Shown piece after piece: positions 1 through 7,309 of a stretch of 13,166 bases of DNA (the first letter of the stretch is position 1; each line of letters starts with the position of its first letter). Below the pieces are notes generated by a model. The model searched no databases and was not told the DNA's origin. It was given only the letters and a program-made list of their open reading frames with translations. Source of the stretch: Nanobdellota archaeon (lineage in GTDB: Archaea; Nanobdellota; Nanobdellia; Pacearchaeales; GW2011-AR1); contig JAUYDD010000211.1 in NCBI GenBank assembly GCA_030704765.1, positions 1-13,166 on the forward strand, written 5' to 3'. Position numbers and translations under genes: made by a program.

Positions 1-136
1 ATCGCCTACTCCATCCTGAAGGATGGAGTTTGATCGGCGATTTTTCTGATTCGGAAATTTTTAGGATGCTCGAGAATTGAAAACTGTAACATTAGCTACG
101 ACCACATGATGAATCATGAGGTTTTCAATTCTCGAC
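1..136 (+). mobile_element. Structured repeat element, copy 1 (left end cut by window edge)
   Basis: Part of the five-copy element family described in the findings. The left structure has an outer stem ATCGCC (1-6) with GGCGAT (36-41) enclosing CTCCATCC/GGATGGAG (9-16, 21-28) with a TGAA loop. The shared linker TTTTTAGGATGCTC follows (about 57-72). The right structure is a 14-bp stem (71-84 with 121-134) capped by CATGAT/ATCATG (105-110, 113-118). It ends in CTCGAC at 136, followed by AT as in all complete copies. The linker side carries about 12 extra bases compared with copies 2-5, so this copy may have a longer left stem that starts before the window. Confidence 0.8.
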
Positions 137-181
137 ATAATTCTTAAAAACATTTAATAACTCTTTAAGACTATAGTCTAG

Positions 182-667
182 ATGAAAAAGAAGTATATCA
201 TGAAAAAAAATTCCAGAACATCAAATAAAATAATTAACATATCATACCTGATAATTCTTATTCCCTTGATTTTAGTGATGAGTTTAGATTTGATTTTTAC
301 AATAACAGGGCAGTCAAAAGATTATTGGAAAAATTACTCAGATTATAATGAAGTAAATCCCATAGGCCAAACATTTCTTTCAGCAAATCCTATATATTTC
401 ATGATATCTTATATATTTTACATAATTCTTGTTTTATTTTTAATAATAAAGCTTCCAAGACCCATTAATATCATGCTTTATATTGGTTTTTTTCTTGGGC
501 ATGTTTGGGGAAGTTCCACCTGGATATCTGAAATATTAAGCCGTTATTTCTCTATTGAAATGAATGAATTTTATTCAAGAATTATTTATTTTATCATTAT
601 TGCAATAATTTCCGGCCTTTGTTTAAATAAAATAATAAAAAATTTCAAACTTAGTTATAGCAAATAA
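182..667 (+). CDS. Small multi-pass membrane protein of unknown function
   Basis: This encodes 161 residues with a basic N-terminus and about four hydrophobic membrane segments (roughly 17-42, 70-90, 93-113 and 133-152). The first segment holds an Asp followed by Thr (DLIFTITG), and the following loop has NEVNPIG. A D..T pattern followed by an E.NP motif recalls the small membrane family DUF5658, but I see this only as a weak resemblance. The first ATG is used; a second ATG at 200 would remove six residues. A TATA-like TTTAATAA lies at 153-160, and a 12-bp palindrome AGACTATAGTCT (168-179) sits just before the start, possibly a regulator site. The gene stands alone between element copy 1 and the ligase. 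No function is assigned. Confidence 0.7.
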   Translation: MKKKYIMKKNSRTSNKIINISYLIILIPLILVMSLDLIFTITGQSKDYWKNYSDYNEVNPIGQTFLSANPIYFMISYIFYIILVLFLIIKLPRPINIMLYIGFFLGHVWGSSTWISEILSRYFSIEMNEFYSRIIYFIIIAIISGLCLNKIIKNFKLSYSK

Positions 668-885
668 CATAAATTTTCGGAAAAATTTTGTTATTTGTCT
701 ATTTAGGAAATAACTTCTTAAATATACGGAAATTAAAGTTATTTCCTATAACTTTCTCCCAAAACCTTTAATAACTTCTAAAATTTAATTAATATCAAAT
801 ATAAAATAAGTTTTAATGATGATTCGCGAAAACACAGTTACCATAACTCTTAAGAATAACATTAATAAAAAAAGAGATAATCAAA
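668..885. promoter_or_regulatory. Intergenic region with a 13-bp inverted repeat and ligase promoter
   Basis: No gene is seen here. TAGGAAATAACTT at 704-716 is matched perfectly by its reverse complement at 736-748, giving a 13-bp stem with a 19-base AT-rich loop. It may be a transcript-end hairpin for the membrane-protein gene or a regulatory stem. A TATA-like ATTAATAAAA lies at 861-870, about 16-25 bases before the ligase ATG, close to the usual archaeal spacing. Confidence 0.5.
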
Positions 886-2616
886 ATGCAATACTCAACC
901 CTCTGCGAAGTCTATGAAGAACTTGAAAAAAATCCCTCAAGATTGAAAAAAACAGAGATTCTTTCTAATTTTTTAAAAAAATTAAAACATGAAAAAAACA
1001 AGGAGATTATATATCTCCTGCAAGGCAAAGCATTTCCAGATTATTCAGAAAAAGAATTCGGTATTTCAGATAAGCTATGCATAAAAGCACTAGAAAAAGC
1101 TTCAGGAATTTCTGGAAAAGAAATAGTAAACAAATGGAGGAAAATTGGTGATCTTGGAAAAGTAAGTTTTGAAATTATGTCTAAAAAAGAGCAAAACACA
1201 TTATTTTCCCATAAACTGACTGTTGATAAAGTCCTGGATAATTTAAAAAAACTTCCTGAATTAACTGGTATTGGAACAGTAGATAGGAAATTAGGATTGA
1301 TTTCAGAACTTCTTACATCAGCAACAGCAATTGAAGCTAAATATATCATAAGAACCTTGCTCTCAGACTTAAGAATAGGAGCTGCATCAGGAACAATAAG
1401 GGATGCAATTGTCTCTTCTTGTTTTGGAGTTCTAAAAGAAGATGAATCTAATAAAGAAGAAATAAAACAAGCTAAAGAAGCAGTTGAATCTTCATATGAC
1501 AAGACTAATGATTATTCTATGGTTTTTGAAAAAGCATGCCTTGGAATAAAATATCTTCATGATACTAAATTATCTCCGGGTAAACCAATAAAAGTAATGT
1601 TAGCATTAAAAGCAGAGAGCCTTGCTGATGGTTTTGAAAGAGCAGGAAAAACAGCTGTATTTGAATTCAAATACGATGGGTTCAGGATGCTTATAACAAA
1701 AGAAGATTCAGGAAAAACAAAAATATTCACAAGAAGATTAGATGAGGTTACAAGACAATTTCCAGAAGTTGTTGACTATGTAAAAGATAATGTTAAAGCA
1801 AAATCATTTATTATTGATTCAGAAGCTGTTGGTTATGACCCTAAGACAAAGAAATACCAGCCATTTCAAGCAATATCCCAAAGAATAAAAAGAAAATATG
1901 ATATAGATAGGATGGTTAAAGAGCTTCCAGTAGAAGTGATTGTCTTTGATATCATATATTTAGATGGAGAATCTTTGATAAATGAACCATTTGAAAAAAG
2001 ATCAAAAATCTTAAGGAAAATAATAAAAGAAAAACCTTTTCATATAAAAGTTGCAGAACAGCTCATAACAGATTCTGTTGAAAAAGCAAAAGAATTCTAT
2101 GAAAAAGCAATGAAAGAAGGAGAAGAAGGCCTTATGATAAAGAATCTAAACTCCATATATAAACCAGGAGCAAGAGTAGGATATATGTTAAAGTATAAGC
2201 CCCAGATAAATGAATTTGATCTTGTAATAACAGGTGCTGAATACGGGACAGGAAAAAGAGGAGGGATTCTTTCATCCTATACTTTGTCTTGCTATGATGA
2301 AAAAAAAGAAAAGTTTGTTGAGGTTGGAAAAGCATCAACTGGATTAAAAGAAAAGGAAGATGAAGGCTTGTCATTCCAAGAAATATCTGATAGATTAAAC
2401 CCTTATATTATTGAAGAAAAAGGCAGGGAAGTAAAAGTCAAGCCAAAAATTGTTGTAACTGTGATTTATCAGAATATCCAGGTCTCTCCAACTTATGAAT
2501 CAGGATTTGCATTAAGGTTTCCAAGAATAGACAGGTTAAGATTAGACAAACCCTTAAAAGATATAGCAACATTAGATGACATTAAAAGAGACTATAAAAA
2601 GTTTGAATTGCATTGA
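886..2616 (+). CDS. lig: ATP-dependent DNA ligase (archaeal LigA type)
   Basis: This enzyme seals nicks in duplex DNA in replication (Okazaki fragments) and repair, through a ligase-AMP intermediate. At 576 residues it is of normal archaeal size. The N-terminal helical DNA-binding domain covers about 1-215. The adenylation domain has motif I KYDGFR (262-267), with K262 the expected AMP-accepting lysine. It also has motif III around FIIDSEAVGYD (308-318), motif IIIa VFDIIYLDG (353-361), motif IV EGLMIKN (414-420) and motif V MLKYKPQ (434-440). The C-terminal OB-fold domain ends with the motif VI region RFPRIDRLRLDK (544-555). All core motifs are intact, so it should be active. No partner gene is adjacent. 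The whole gene lies between inverted copies 1 and 2 of the repeat element. Family membership is secure; the symbol is generic. Confidence 0.97.
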   Translation: MQYSTLCEVYEELEKNPSRLKKTEILSNFLKKLKHEKNKEIIYLLQGKAFPDYSEKEFGISDKLCIKALEKASGISGKEIVNKWRKIGDLGKVSFEIMSKKEQNTLFSHKLTVDKVLDNLKKLPELTGIGTVDRKLGLISELLTSATAIEAKYIIRTLLSDLRIGAASGTIRDAIVSSCFGVLKEDESNKEEIKQAKEAVESSYDKTNDYSMVFEKACLGIKYLHDTKLSPGKPIKVMLALKAESLADGFERAGKTAVFEFKYDGFRMLITKEDSGKTKIFTRRLDEVTRQFPEVVDYVKDNVKAKSFIIDSEAVGYDPKTKKYQPFQAISQRIKRKYDIDRMVKELPVEVIVFDIIYLDGESLINEPFEKRSKILRKIIKEKPFHIKVAEQLITDSVEKAKEFYEKAMKEGEEGLMIKNLNSIYKPGARVGYMLKYKPQINEFDLVITGAEYGTGKRGGILSSYTLSCYDEKKEKFVEVGKASTGLKEKEDEGLSFQEISDRLNPYIIEEKGREVKVKPKIVVTVIYQNIQVSPTYESGFALRFPRIDRLRLDKPLKDIATLDDIKRDYKKFELH

Positions 2617-2643
2617 TAAATATTGATACAAACTATTTTTTAT

Positions 2644-2806
2644 GTCGAGAATTGAAAACCTCATGATTTATCATGTGGTCGTAGCAAATGTTACAGTTTT
2701 CAATTCTCGAGCATCCTAAAAACAAGTGCCAATCAAACCACACTCGCCAGCAGGCGATTTTTTAGCTGTGGCAAAAAACCTTTAGGGTGTGGTGGATTGT
2801 TTTTTT
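2644..2806 (-). mobile_element. Structured repeat element, copy 2 (complete)
   Basis: This is a complete 163-base copy on the minus strand. Its right-end stem is CGAGAATTGAAAAC (2646-2659) with its reverse complement at 2696-2709, capped by CATGAT/ATCATG. The left end, read on the minus strand, starts with seven A then CAATCCACC. It holds the CCACAC/GTGTGG stem and the TCGCC/GGCGA hairpin. Minus-strand flanks are CTACATC before and ATAAAA after, with no target duplication. The right half is almost identical to copies 1 and 5, so these three probably spread recently. A short T tract (about 2634-2640) just before it may end ligase transcription. Confidence 0.85.
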
Positions 2807-2811
2807 GATGT

Positions 2812-2855
2812 AGAAAGTTTAAGTAATCGTGGGCATCTTTAACCTGAAGTTAAAG
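2812..2855 (+). repeat. TCGTGGG-type hairpin repeat, copy 1
   Basis: ATCGTGGGCAT (2826-2836) is followed by hairpin CTTTAAC-CTGAA-GTTAAAG (2837-2855). The same order of TCGTGGG plus a hairpin with an AACYTRARGTT-like core recurs near 4689 and 8477. The upstream hairpin seen in those copies is degenerate here. Confidence 0.55.
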
Positions 2856-2887
2856 AAACCAAAGAAGTTCTATAGAGAATGCAGATT

Positions 2888-3823
2888 CTATCTATAAATT
2901 AGATGAATTTTATTTATGGAAACCTGAGGATTAAACTTTCTTTTCCATTGATCTAACCTTTCTGTTTCTGATCCTTGGAAATTAAAATAAATATACCCCT
3001 GTGCTTGTGATTGTCTTGCAATTTCAAAAGCTATAAATGATGAAAGATGAGGAATATTGGAATCATGAACCAATGCATTATATGCTATACACTTTGGAGA
3101 TATCTCATCACATAAAGTGAATCCTTTAATTTTACCTTCAATCTCAAATATCCATTGTAAAAATGATCCACTCAAATTGACTGAAAAGAAAGGTTTGTGT
3201 GCATCAGCAAAACCAGAAATCTCTTGTTCTCTTATTCTAATAAGTTCTTTTACTTTCTTAAAATCTTTAGTTGAATCATATCTTCTTATTATAATATCTT
3301 CATACGATTCTCTAAATCTGTTCAATTCTCTTTTTAATTCACTATAATCTTTTCCCTTTAAATGCATAAGTGATTCTATCTCGATTACTCTTTGAGGAAA
3401 AGATTGATCATCATATCTACATGTTTTGTCCCATTTTTCACCCTCTTTGTAATCCTCAAATCCCAATTCCCTTAAATTAGCAGTATTTTCAGGATCTACA
3501 TTTTTAAGAATTGCTTGTAATCCGCTTTTTGCTATTCCTTTAGTGATTCTTTTTAAATTATTTACATTACTTACAAAATAATTTGGTATAACAATAGTGC
3601 TACCTTCACTTTTTGCTCCTAATATAACTAATTCATCACCAATTTGTATTTTATAAGGTAGATTTCTTGATGCTTGTAAAATATAAGCCCAGCTGTCTTT
3701 AAAATCAAGATTATCTGAAGACCTATATTTTTTAGTATGTTCTCTAAATAATTCTTCATCTTCGGGAGTTAGAGGTGTTGCTCCTAACTCTTTACATATT
3801 ATTTCTAATTCTTTTGTAACCAT
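2888..3823 (-). CDS. DUF2156 / phosphatidylglycerol lysyltransferase C-terminal-like (GNAT-fold) protein
   Basis: This encodes 311 residues with no membrane segment. It resembles the DUF2156 group of soluble double GNAT-fold proteins, related to the catalytic half of MprF-like lysyltransferases and FemX-type enzymes. The first half (about 15-140) includes LPYKIQIGDELVILGAK. The second half has a long basic helix with KGKDYSELKRELNRFRESY (about 156-174) and a C-terminal fold ending in YIYFNFQGSE. In the known family the substrate is an aminoacyl or acyl donor; the acceptor here is unknown. It is divergently transcribed from the TrmB regulator at 3909 across only 85 bases, so that regulator is the likely controller. 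A TATA-like element lies at 3843-3854, 20-31 bases upstream of the ATG, supporting this start. Confidence 0.75.
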   Translation of the reverse strand: MVTKELEIICKELGATPLTPEDEELFREHTKKYRSSDNLDFKDSWAYILQASRNLPYKIQIGDELVILGAKSEGSTIVIPNYFVSNVNNLKRITKGIAKSGLQAILKNVDPENTANLRELGFEDYKEGEKWDKTCRYDDQSFPQRVIEIESLMHLKGKDYSELKRELNRFRESYEDIIIRRYDSTKDFKKVKELIRIREQEISGFADAHKPFFSVNLSGSFLQWIFEIEGKIKGFTLCDEISPKCIAYNALVHDSNIPHLSSFIAFEIARQSQAQGYIYFNFQGSETERLDQWKRKFNPQVSINKIHLIYR

Positions 3824-3908
3824 AAAGTGGCTCTATGGAAAAGCTATATAATATTTTGTTGTAATAATTGTTACAAATATTTATAAATAAAAGACATCTC
3901 TAATTTTT
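3824..3908. promoter_or_regulatory. Divergent promoter with candidate TrmB operator
   Basis: Two TATA-like boxes face outward: TATATAAT around 3845-3853 (read on minus for the DUF2156 gene) and TTTATAAATA at 3880-3889 for the TrmB gene. Between them lies the inverted repeat TTGTAATAATTGTTACAA (3859-3876), 6-bp arms with a 6-base spacer. Its position between both boxes suits a site where the TrmB-family product controls both genes. Arms, spacing and TATA positions are seen; the protein-site match is inferred. Confidence 0.6.
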
Positions 3909-4631
3909 ATGGATATTCAAATTTTGAAAGAACTAGGTTTAACAAGTAATGAAATTGAGATCTTTTTAGTTTTAGCAAAGAAAGGTTTAATGAGTGCAAC
4001 AGATGTAGCAAAAGATACAGGACTTAACAGACCTTATGTTTATTATGCATTAGAAAGACTTCTTGAAAAAGGTTATATCTCTGAAATAAATGTTAGAGGA
4101 AAGAAAAACTTTCAAGCATTAGAATCTGGTCAGATTATCTCTTTAGAAGAGGAAAAAATTGGTGTATTCAAAGAATTTATGAAAGATTTGGAAAAGATTA
4201 GAAAATCAAGAGATAAAGAAATTTCTGTAGAGGTTTTCAAAGGGAGATATGTCGTTAAAAACATATTCAAAAAATGTTTCTCTGAAATACTTCCAAATGA
4301 AGAAATAGTATACCTAGGAATAGATGAAGAAAAGATGGAAGAGATAGAACCAATCTATTTAGAGAAAATGATCAATTATTTTAATAAACATAATATCTCT
4401 GAAAGAGTTATAATAAAAAATGGTGGTAAAAAACTCCCTTATGTAAAAACAACTCAATATAGACATCTAGATAAAAAAATATTAGGTAATACTGCTAAAA
4501 TAATTTATCATAATAAAGTTATTGAACTTATATATAGCAATCCAATTTATGCTATTGTAATAGAAAATGAAGAACTTGCCAAGACTGCTAAAGAACAATT
4601 TGAGGTATTTTGGAAAATAGCAAAAAAATAA
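3909..4631 (+). CDS. TrmB-family transcriptional regulator
   Basis: This 240-residue protein starts with a TrmB-type winged helix (about 1-72): LGLTSNEIEIFLVLAKKG, then ATDVAKDTGLNRPYVYYALERL as the recognition helix region and a wing ending in GKKNFQAL. A charged helical linker (about 77-103) follows. The C-terminal domain (about 106-240) has beta/alpha segments such as IVYLGIDEE and AKIIYHNKVIELI, like the sensor domain of many DPANN and euryarchaeal TrmB-like proteins. Known TrmB proteins bind sugars, but no sugar-binding residues can be assigned here. The start is supported by the TATA box about 20 bases upstream and the lack of a Shine-Dalgarno. It probably represses itself and the divergent DUF2156 gene through the 3859-3876 palindrome. 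Confidence 0.88.
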   Translation: MDIQILKELGLTSNEIEIFLVLAKKGLMSATDVAKDTGLNRPYVYYALERLLEKGYISEINVRGKKNFQALESGQIISLEEEKIGVFKEFMKDLEKIRKSRDKEISVEVFKGRYVVKNIFKKCFSEILPNEEIVYLGIDEEKMEEIEPIYLEKMINYFNKHNISERVIIKNGGKKLPYVKTTQYRHLDKKILGNTAKIIYHNKVIELIYSNPIYAIVIENEELAKTAKEQFEVFWKIAKK

Positions 4632-4662
4632 TTCAAATAGGAAATAGAATTAAAACCAGTTA

Positions 4663-4714
4663 GGTTTCTTTAACTTGAAGTTTAAAAAATCGTGGGTAAT
4701 CTAACCTAAGGTTA
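4663..4714 (+). repeat. TCGTGGG-type hairpin repeat, copy 2
   Basis: This holds hairpin TTTAAC-TTGAA-GTTTAAA (about 4669-4686), then ATCGTGGGTAA (4689-4699), then hairpin TAACC-TAA-GGTTA (4702-4714). Compare copies at 2826 and 8477: the pairing persists with different stem sequences. It lies just after the TrmB gene. Confidence 0.6.
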
Positions 4715-4718
4715 ATAA

Positions 4719-4745
4719 TAAGGTATTCTTTTTGAAGACCTTACT
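4719..4745 (+). repeat. Left arm of inverted repeat flanking the transporter gene
   Basis: GAAGACCTTACT (4734-4745) is the exact reverse complement of AGTAAGGTCTTC at 5501-5512, just beyond the stop codon of the transporter. The left arm can also fold locally as TAAGGT..ACCTTA (within 4719-4743). The pair brackets exactly one gene. Confidence 0.6.
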
Positions 4746-4766
4746 AATTTTTTTTAGTATACAAAG

Positions 4767-4776
4767 TTTTATAAAT
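4767..4776 (+). promoter_or_regulatory. TATA box of the transporter gene
   Basis: TTTTATAAAT lies 21-30 bases before the ATG at 4797, the usual archaeal spacing for a leaderless or short-leader transcript. No Shine-Dalgarno is visible. Confidence 0.6.
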
Positions 4777-4796
4777 TATGTTATTTTAATTTCATA

Positions 4797-5495
4797 ATGG
4801 AAAAAGAAGAAAAGAAAATTCCAGTTAAACATTATAAATATCTTGGTTTACTCACTGCTTTAGCTATTACTTTTAAACTGCTCAATGACGTAACGGCAGG
4901 AAAACTTGTTCAATTAGGAATATTTAGCGTTTCTGCGGCAACAATATTTTTTCCTATTACTTATATTCTCTCGGACGTATTCACAGAAGTCTATGGTTAC
5001 TCTAAAGCAAGAAGTAGGGTTTGGTTACTTTTACTTTGTTCGGTTATAGCAGGAATAGTTTATTCTATTGTGGCTTTTCTACCTCCAGCTATTGGATTTG
5101 ATGCAAATGAAGCTTATGTTAGGGTGTTTTCTCAAGTTCCAAGAATTTTAGTTGCAAGTTGGATTGCTTTCTTTTTTGGTAGTATTGTGAATGACTTCGT
5201 GTTGGCAAAAATGAAGATTTGGACTAGAGGAAAACATCTCTGGACTAGAACAATTGGTTCTACAATTTTTGGTGAAAGTGTAGATACAGTATTGTTCTTT
5301 ACTCTAGCTTTCTATGCAATAATTCCTACATCTTTACTTGTTACTATAATATTCTCAGCTTTGTTCCTGAAGGTAGCAATCGAGGTGGTAATGACTCCAG
5401 TAACATACAAAGTTATTGCTAAATTGAAGAAAGTCGAAGGAGAAGACTATTATGATACTAACACTAACTTTAATCCTTTAATTATTAGAAATTGA
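4797..5495 (+). CDS. Queuosine-precursor-type transporter, YhhQ/Vut_1 family
   Basis: This integral membrane protein of 232 residues has about six hydrophobic segments. The family signature FFPITYILSDVFTEVYGYSKAR (about 51-72) is clear: a Thr-Tyr-Ile-x-Ser-Asp-x-x-Thr-Glu-Val-Tyr-Gly core. A second conserved block GSTIFGESVDTVLFF (about 157-171) also fits. Bacterial YhhQ (QPTR) imports 7-deazaguanine precursors such as preQ0/preQ1. In archaea the matching product would be archaeosine, made from preQ0, so salvage is a reasonable inference for a small genome. It appears to be a single-gene unit with its own TATA box (4767-4776), bracketed by 12-bp inverted repeats. No other archaeosine gene is in the window. 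Confidence 0.92.
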   Translation: MEKEEKKIPVKHYKYLGLLTALAITFKLLNDVTAGKLVQLGIFSVSAATIFFPITYILSDVFTEVYGYSKARSRVWLLLLCSVIAGIVYSIVAFLPPAIGFDANEAYVRVFSQVPRILVASWIAFFFGSIVNDFVLAKMKIWTRGKHLWTRTIGSTIFGESVDTVLFFTLAFYAIIPTSLLVTIIFSALFLKVAIEVVMTPVTYKVIAKLKKVEGEDYYDTNTNFNPLIIRN

Positions 5496-5500
5496 TTTTT

Positions 5501-5512
5501 AGTAAGGTCTTC
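5501..5512 (+). repeat. Right arm of inverted repeat flanking the transporter gene
   Basis: AGTAAGGTCTTC starts 6 bases after the transporter stop codon and is the exact reverse complement of 4734-4745. A local hairpin CTTC-GGTTT-GAAG overlaps it, so it may also help end the transcript. Confidence 0.55.
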
Positions 5513-5540
5513 GGTTTGAAGCACAGATTAATAATCCCAC

Positions 5541-5642
5541 ATTTTCATCAACGCTGACGTCCGGGGAGCACATCTATGTGTTTCGGAGAGCGTTAACACC
5601 CTGATTTTATGAAAATTTTGGATATTTTGGGGAGCGTTTAAC
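5541..5642 (+). other. Multi-stem intergenic structure (TCCGGGGAGCAC type), copy 1
   Basis: No gene is seen between 5496 and 5739. The strand folds into nested stems: ATTTTCAT (5541-5548) with ATGAAAAT (5609-5616); AACGCT (5550-5555) with AGCGTT (5589-5594); TCCG (5560-5563) with CGGA (5584-5587); and CACAT-CT-ATGTG (5569-5580). Downstream is GGGGAGCGTTTAAC (5629-5642). The words TCCGGGGAGCAC and TTAACACCC recur at 8339-8350 and 8390-8398. It could be a small RNA, a terminator or a mobile-element remnant. Confidence 0.5.
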
Positions 5643-5739
5643 TAAAAAGAATTTATCTATGAGAAAAATTTGATTTGAAAAGTTGAAGCTATGAACCTTT
5701 TGGTTAGTGGCTCTATAGAGGATATTAATCAGAAACTGA

Positions 5740-6768
5740 TTACTGGACAAGATTCAGTTCTTTCTTTAACATTTTATATGGCTTTATCTCTCTAAAAACT
5801 TGAATTATGTTATATGTTTTCAGTGAATTGACCATAGCGTTTCTCATTTCCATTAGGGATTTATTGAATTCTTCTATTGATTTACAATAAAGTTCTACAA
5901 GAAGATTCTTTCTACCTAAAATTTTTGCGACAAAATGAACTGTTTTATGATCTGATAAATAAGAAATAATCCTTTCTTCTTGCTCATCAAAATTCAACTC
6001 AAATAAAATCATATATCTTTGAAATCCTAATTTTTCCATATCAATAACAATAATAAAATTTTCTATTATGCCTGCTCGAATAAGTCTTTTTATTCTATAA
6101 GAAATGGTATCTTTATTTGTATTAAGTTTTTTTGCGATTTCTGTAAGAGAAGCTGCAGAATTCTCATCAAGCATGTCTAATATTTTAATATCCTTGTGGT
6201 CTAAAATTATTTTTTCTTCAGAATCATCTCTTTTTCTTATTAAACTTTCAAAAGAACCCCTATCTCTCTGATATTTAGAAGTAGTTTCTTTCAAATCTTG
6301 TTTCAAATCCCCTATAAGCGGATTTAAGCAACAATTTTTTATTACAGGCATAATTTCTACATCGTTTAAATTGTCTTTTTTAAAACTTGTTATTTCTTGT
6401 AAAATTTTATCTAAATGCTTTATATTCTTATAATAAATATAAACAAGAAAATCCCAATTTCCAGAAATTGCTCCAACCCAAACAACATTAGGATTATTTT
6501 CAAGAAAATTTATAAATTCCTCTTCATCTTTTGCTTTAAAATTTTTCATGCTCAAACAAATAATACACAAAGAGTAACCAAAAGCAGAGTAATTTACAGA
6601 TATTCTAAATTTTTTTATTATGCCTATCTTTTCCAACCTTTTTATTCTATAGCCAACAACTTGCCTTGACAAGCTTATTCTTTTTGCTATGTTCTCTGAA
6701 CTTGTTCTTGCATTTTTTGACAGCTCATAAACTATTTTCCTATCAATTTTATCTAATTTTGCAATCAT
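5740..6768 (-). CDS. Tandem (duplicated) Lrp/AsnC-family transcriptional regulator
   Basis: This 342-residue protein contains two complete Lrp/AsnC units. Unit 1 has HTH LDKIDRKIVYELSKNARTSS...ISLSRQVVGYRIKRLEKIGII (5-51) and a RAM-like ligand domain to about 150. Unit 2 has HTH LDHKDIKILDMLDENSAASL...LNTNKDTISYRIKRLIRAGII (189-235) and a second RAM-like domain (about 245-336). A charged linker (about 155-188) joins them. Normal Lrp proteins are about 150 residues and form dimers through the RAM domain, so this looks like a covalent dimer. The ligand, often an amino acid in this family, cannot be read from the sequence. A TATA-like TTTTTAAAATAA lies at 6787-6800 on the minus strand. It is divergent from the 6862 unit, with 93 bases between, and may regulate it. 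Confidence 0.9.
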   Translation of the reverse strand: MIAKLDKIDRKIVYELSKNARTSSENIAKRISLSRQVVGYRIKRLEKIGIIKKFRISVNYSAFGYSLCIICLSMKNFKAKDEEEFINFLENNPNVVWVGAISGNWDFLVYIYYKNIKHLDKILQEITSFKKDNLNDVEIMPVIKNCCLNPLIGDLKQDLKETTSKYQRDRGSFESLIRKRDDSEEKIILDHKDIKILDMLDENSAASLTEIAKKLNTNKDTISYRIKRLIRAGIIENFIIVIDMEKLGFQRYMILFELNFDEQEERIISYLSDHKTVHFVAKILGRKNLLVELYCKSIEEFNKSLMEMRNAMVNSLKTYNIIQVFREIKPYKMLKKELNLVQ

Positions 6769-6861
6769 GATTTTACAAAAGATAACTTATTTTAAAAATC
6801 TTTCTCTTAAAGCAGATAATTAGTTAGGTAGTTTTATATTTTTCTTTAATTTATAACAAAC

Positions 6862-7272
6862 ATGGAATATCCTCAAGAAAAAGCCCGATTACTAATACAA
6901 TATTGGAGAACAGAAGAAACAACTTTTGAGAGTATACATAGAAGTTTGCTTGTTTATTCAGATGGAAGGACTGAGGGTCGTGAAGGGTATGTTATAGCTG
7001 AATACGAATATATTGGTAAAGGAAGAATTGGGGGGAAAGAATTAGAAAATATCGTTTCAAGGCTGTTAGATTCTATGGAAAATATAGAAGCCTGTTCTGG
7101 CTTTGGATCCCCAAGAGTCTCAATATCAGTTTACCAAAAAGAAAATGAAAAACAAATAGAATGGGCGGGTAATGCTCCAACTAGAGAAATTGGAGAATTA
7201 GCTAAACGGCTTGATGAACTAATAAAGAGAACTGGTTTAAACATTTTTGCAAAATATGGAGATACTGACTAA
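6862..7272 (+). CDS. Hypothetical protein, first gene of a two-gene unit
   Basis: I do not recognise this 136-residue soluble protein. It begins MEYPQEKARLLIQYWRTEE and has predicted strands near SLLVYSDGRTEG and YVIAEYEYIG. A GSPRVSISVYQ segment (about 83-93) and a C-terminal helix (about 109-127) complete an alpha/beta pattern. There is no signal peptide or membrane segment. A TATA-like TTTTATATTT at 6832-6841 lies 21-30 bases before the start. The nucleoside-hydrolase-like gene follows 37 bases after the stop, so the two are probably co-transcribed and may work together. The divergent Lrp-type gene at 6768 could control them. Confidence 0.7.
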   Translation: MEYPQEKARLLIQYWRTEETTFESIHRSLLVYSDGRTEGREGYVIAEYEYIGKGRIGGKELENIVSRLLDSMENIEACSGFGSPRVSISVYQKENEKQIEWAGNAPTREIGELAKRLDELIKRTGLNIFAKYGDTD

Positions 7273-7294
7273 ACTCAAACTATCTAATGTAACA

Positions 7295-7301
7295 AAAGGA
7301 G
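7295..7301 (+). promoter_or_regulatory. Shine-Dalgarno deciding the start of the hydrolase-like gene
   Basis: AAAGGAG lies 8 bases before the ATG at 7310, a good archaeal ribosome site. The in-frame ATG at 7247 overlaps the upstream gene and lacks such a site, so 7310 is preferred. This is the clearest Shine-Dalgarno in the window, as expected for a downstream operon gene. Confidence 0.7.
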
Positions 7302-7309
7302 ATAATACA

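Noticed and set aside
1041..1502. Minus-strand open frame of 153 codons within the ligase
   Set aside because: Shadow of the ligase gene, whose frame carries all the expected motifs.
3826..5716. 11-base repeat AGTGGCTCTAT at 3826-3836 and 5706-5716
   Set aside because: Short, only two copies, one near a gene start and one near a gene end; no structure or shared context to support a role.
7247..7309. Upstream ATG for the hydrolase-like gene
   Set aside because: It overlaps the preceding gene and has no ribosome site; ATG at 7310 has AAAGGAG 8 bases before it.
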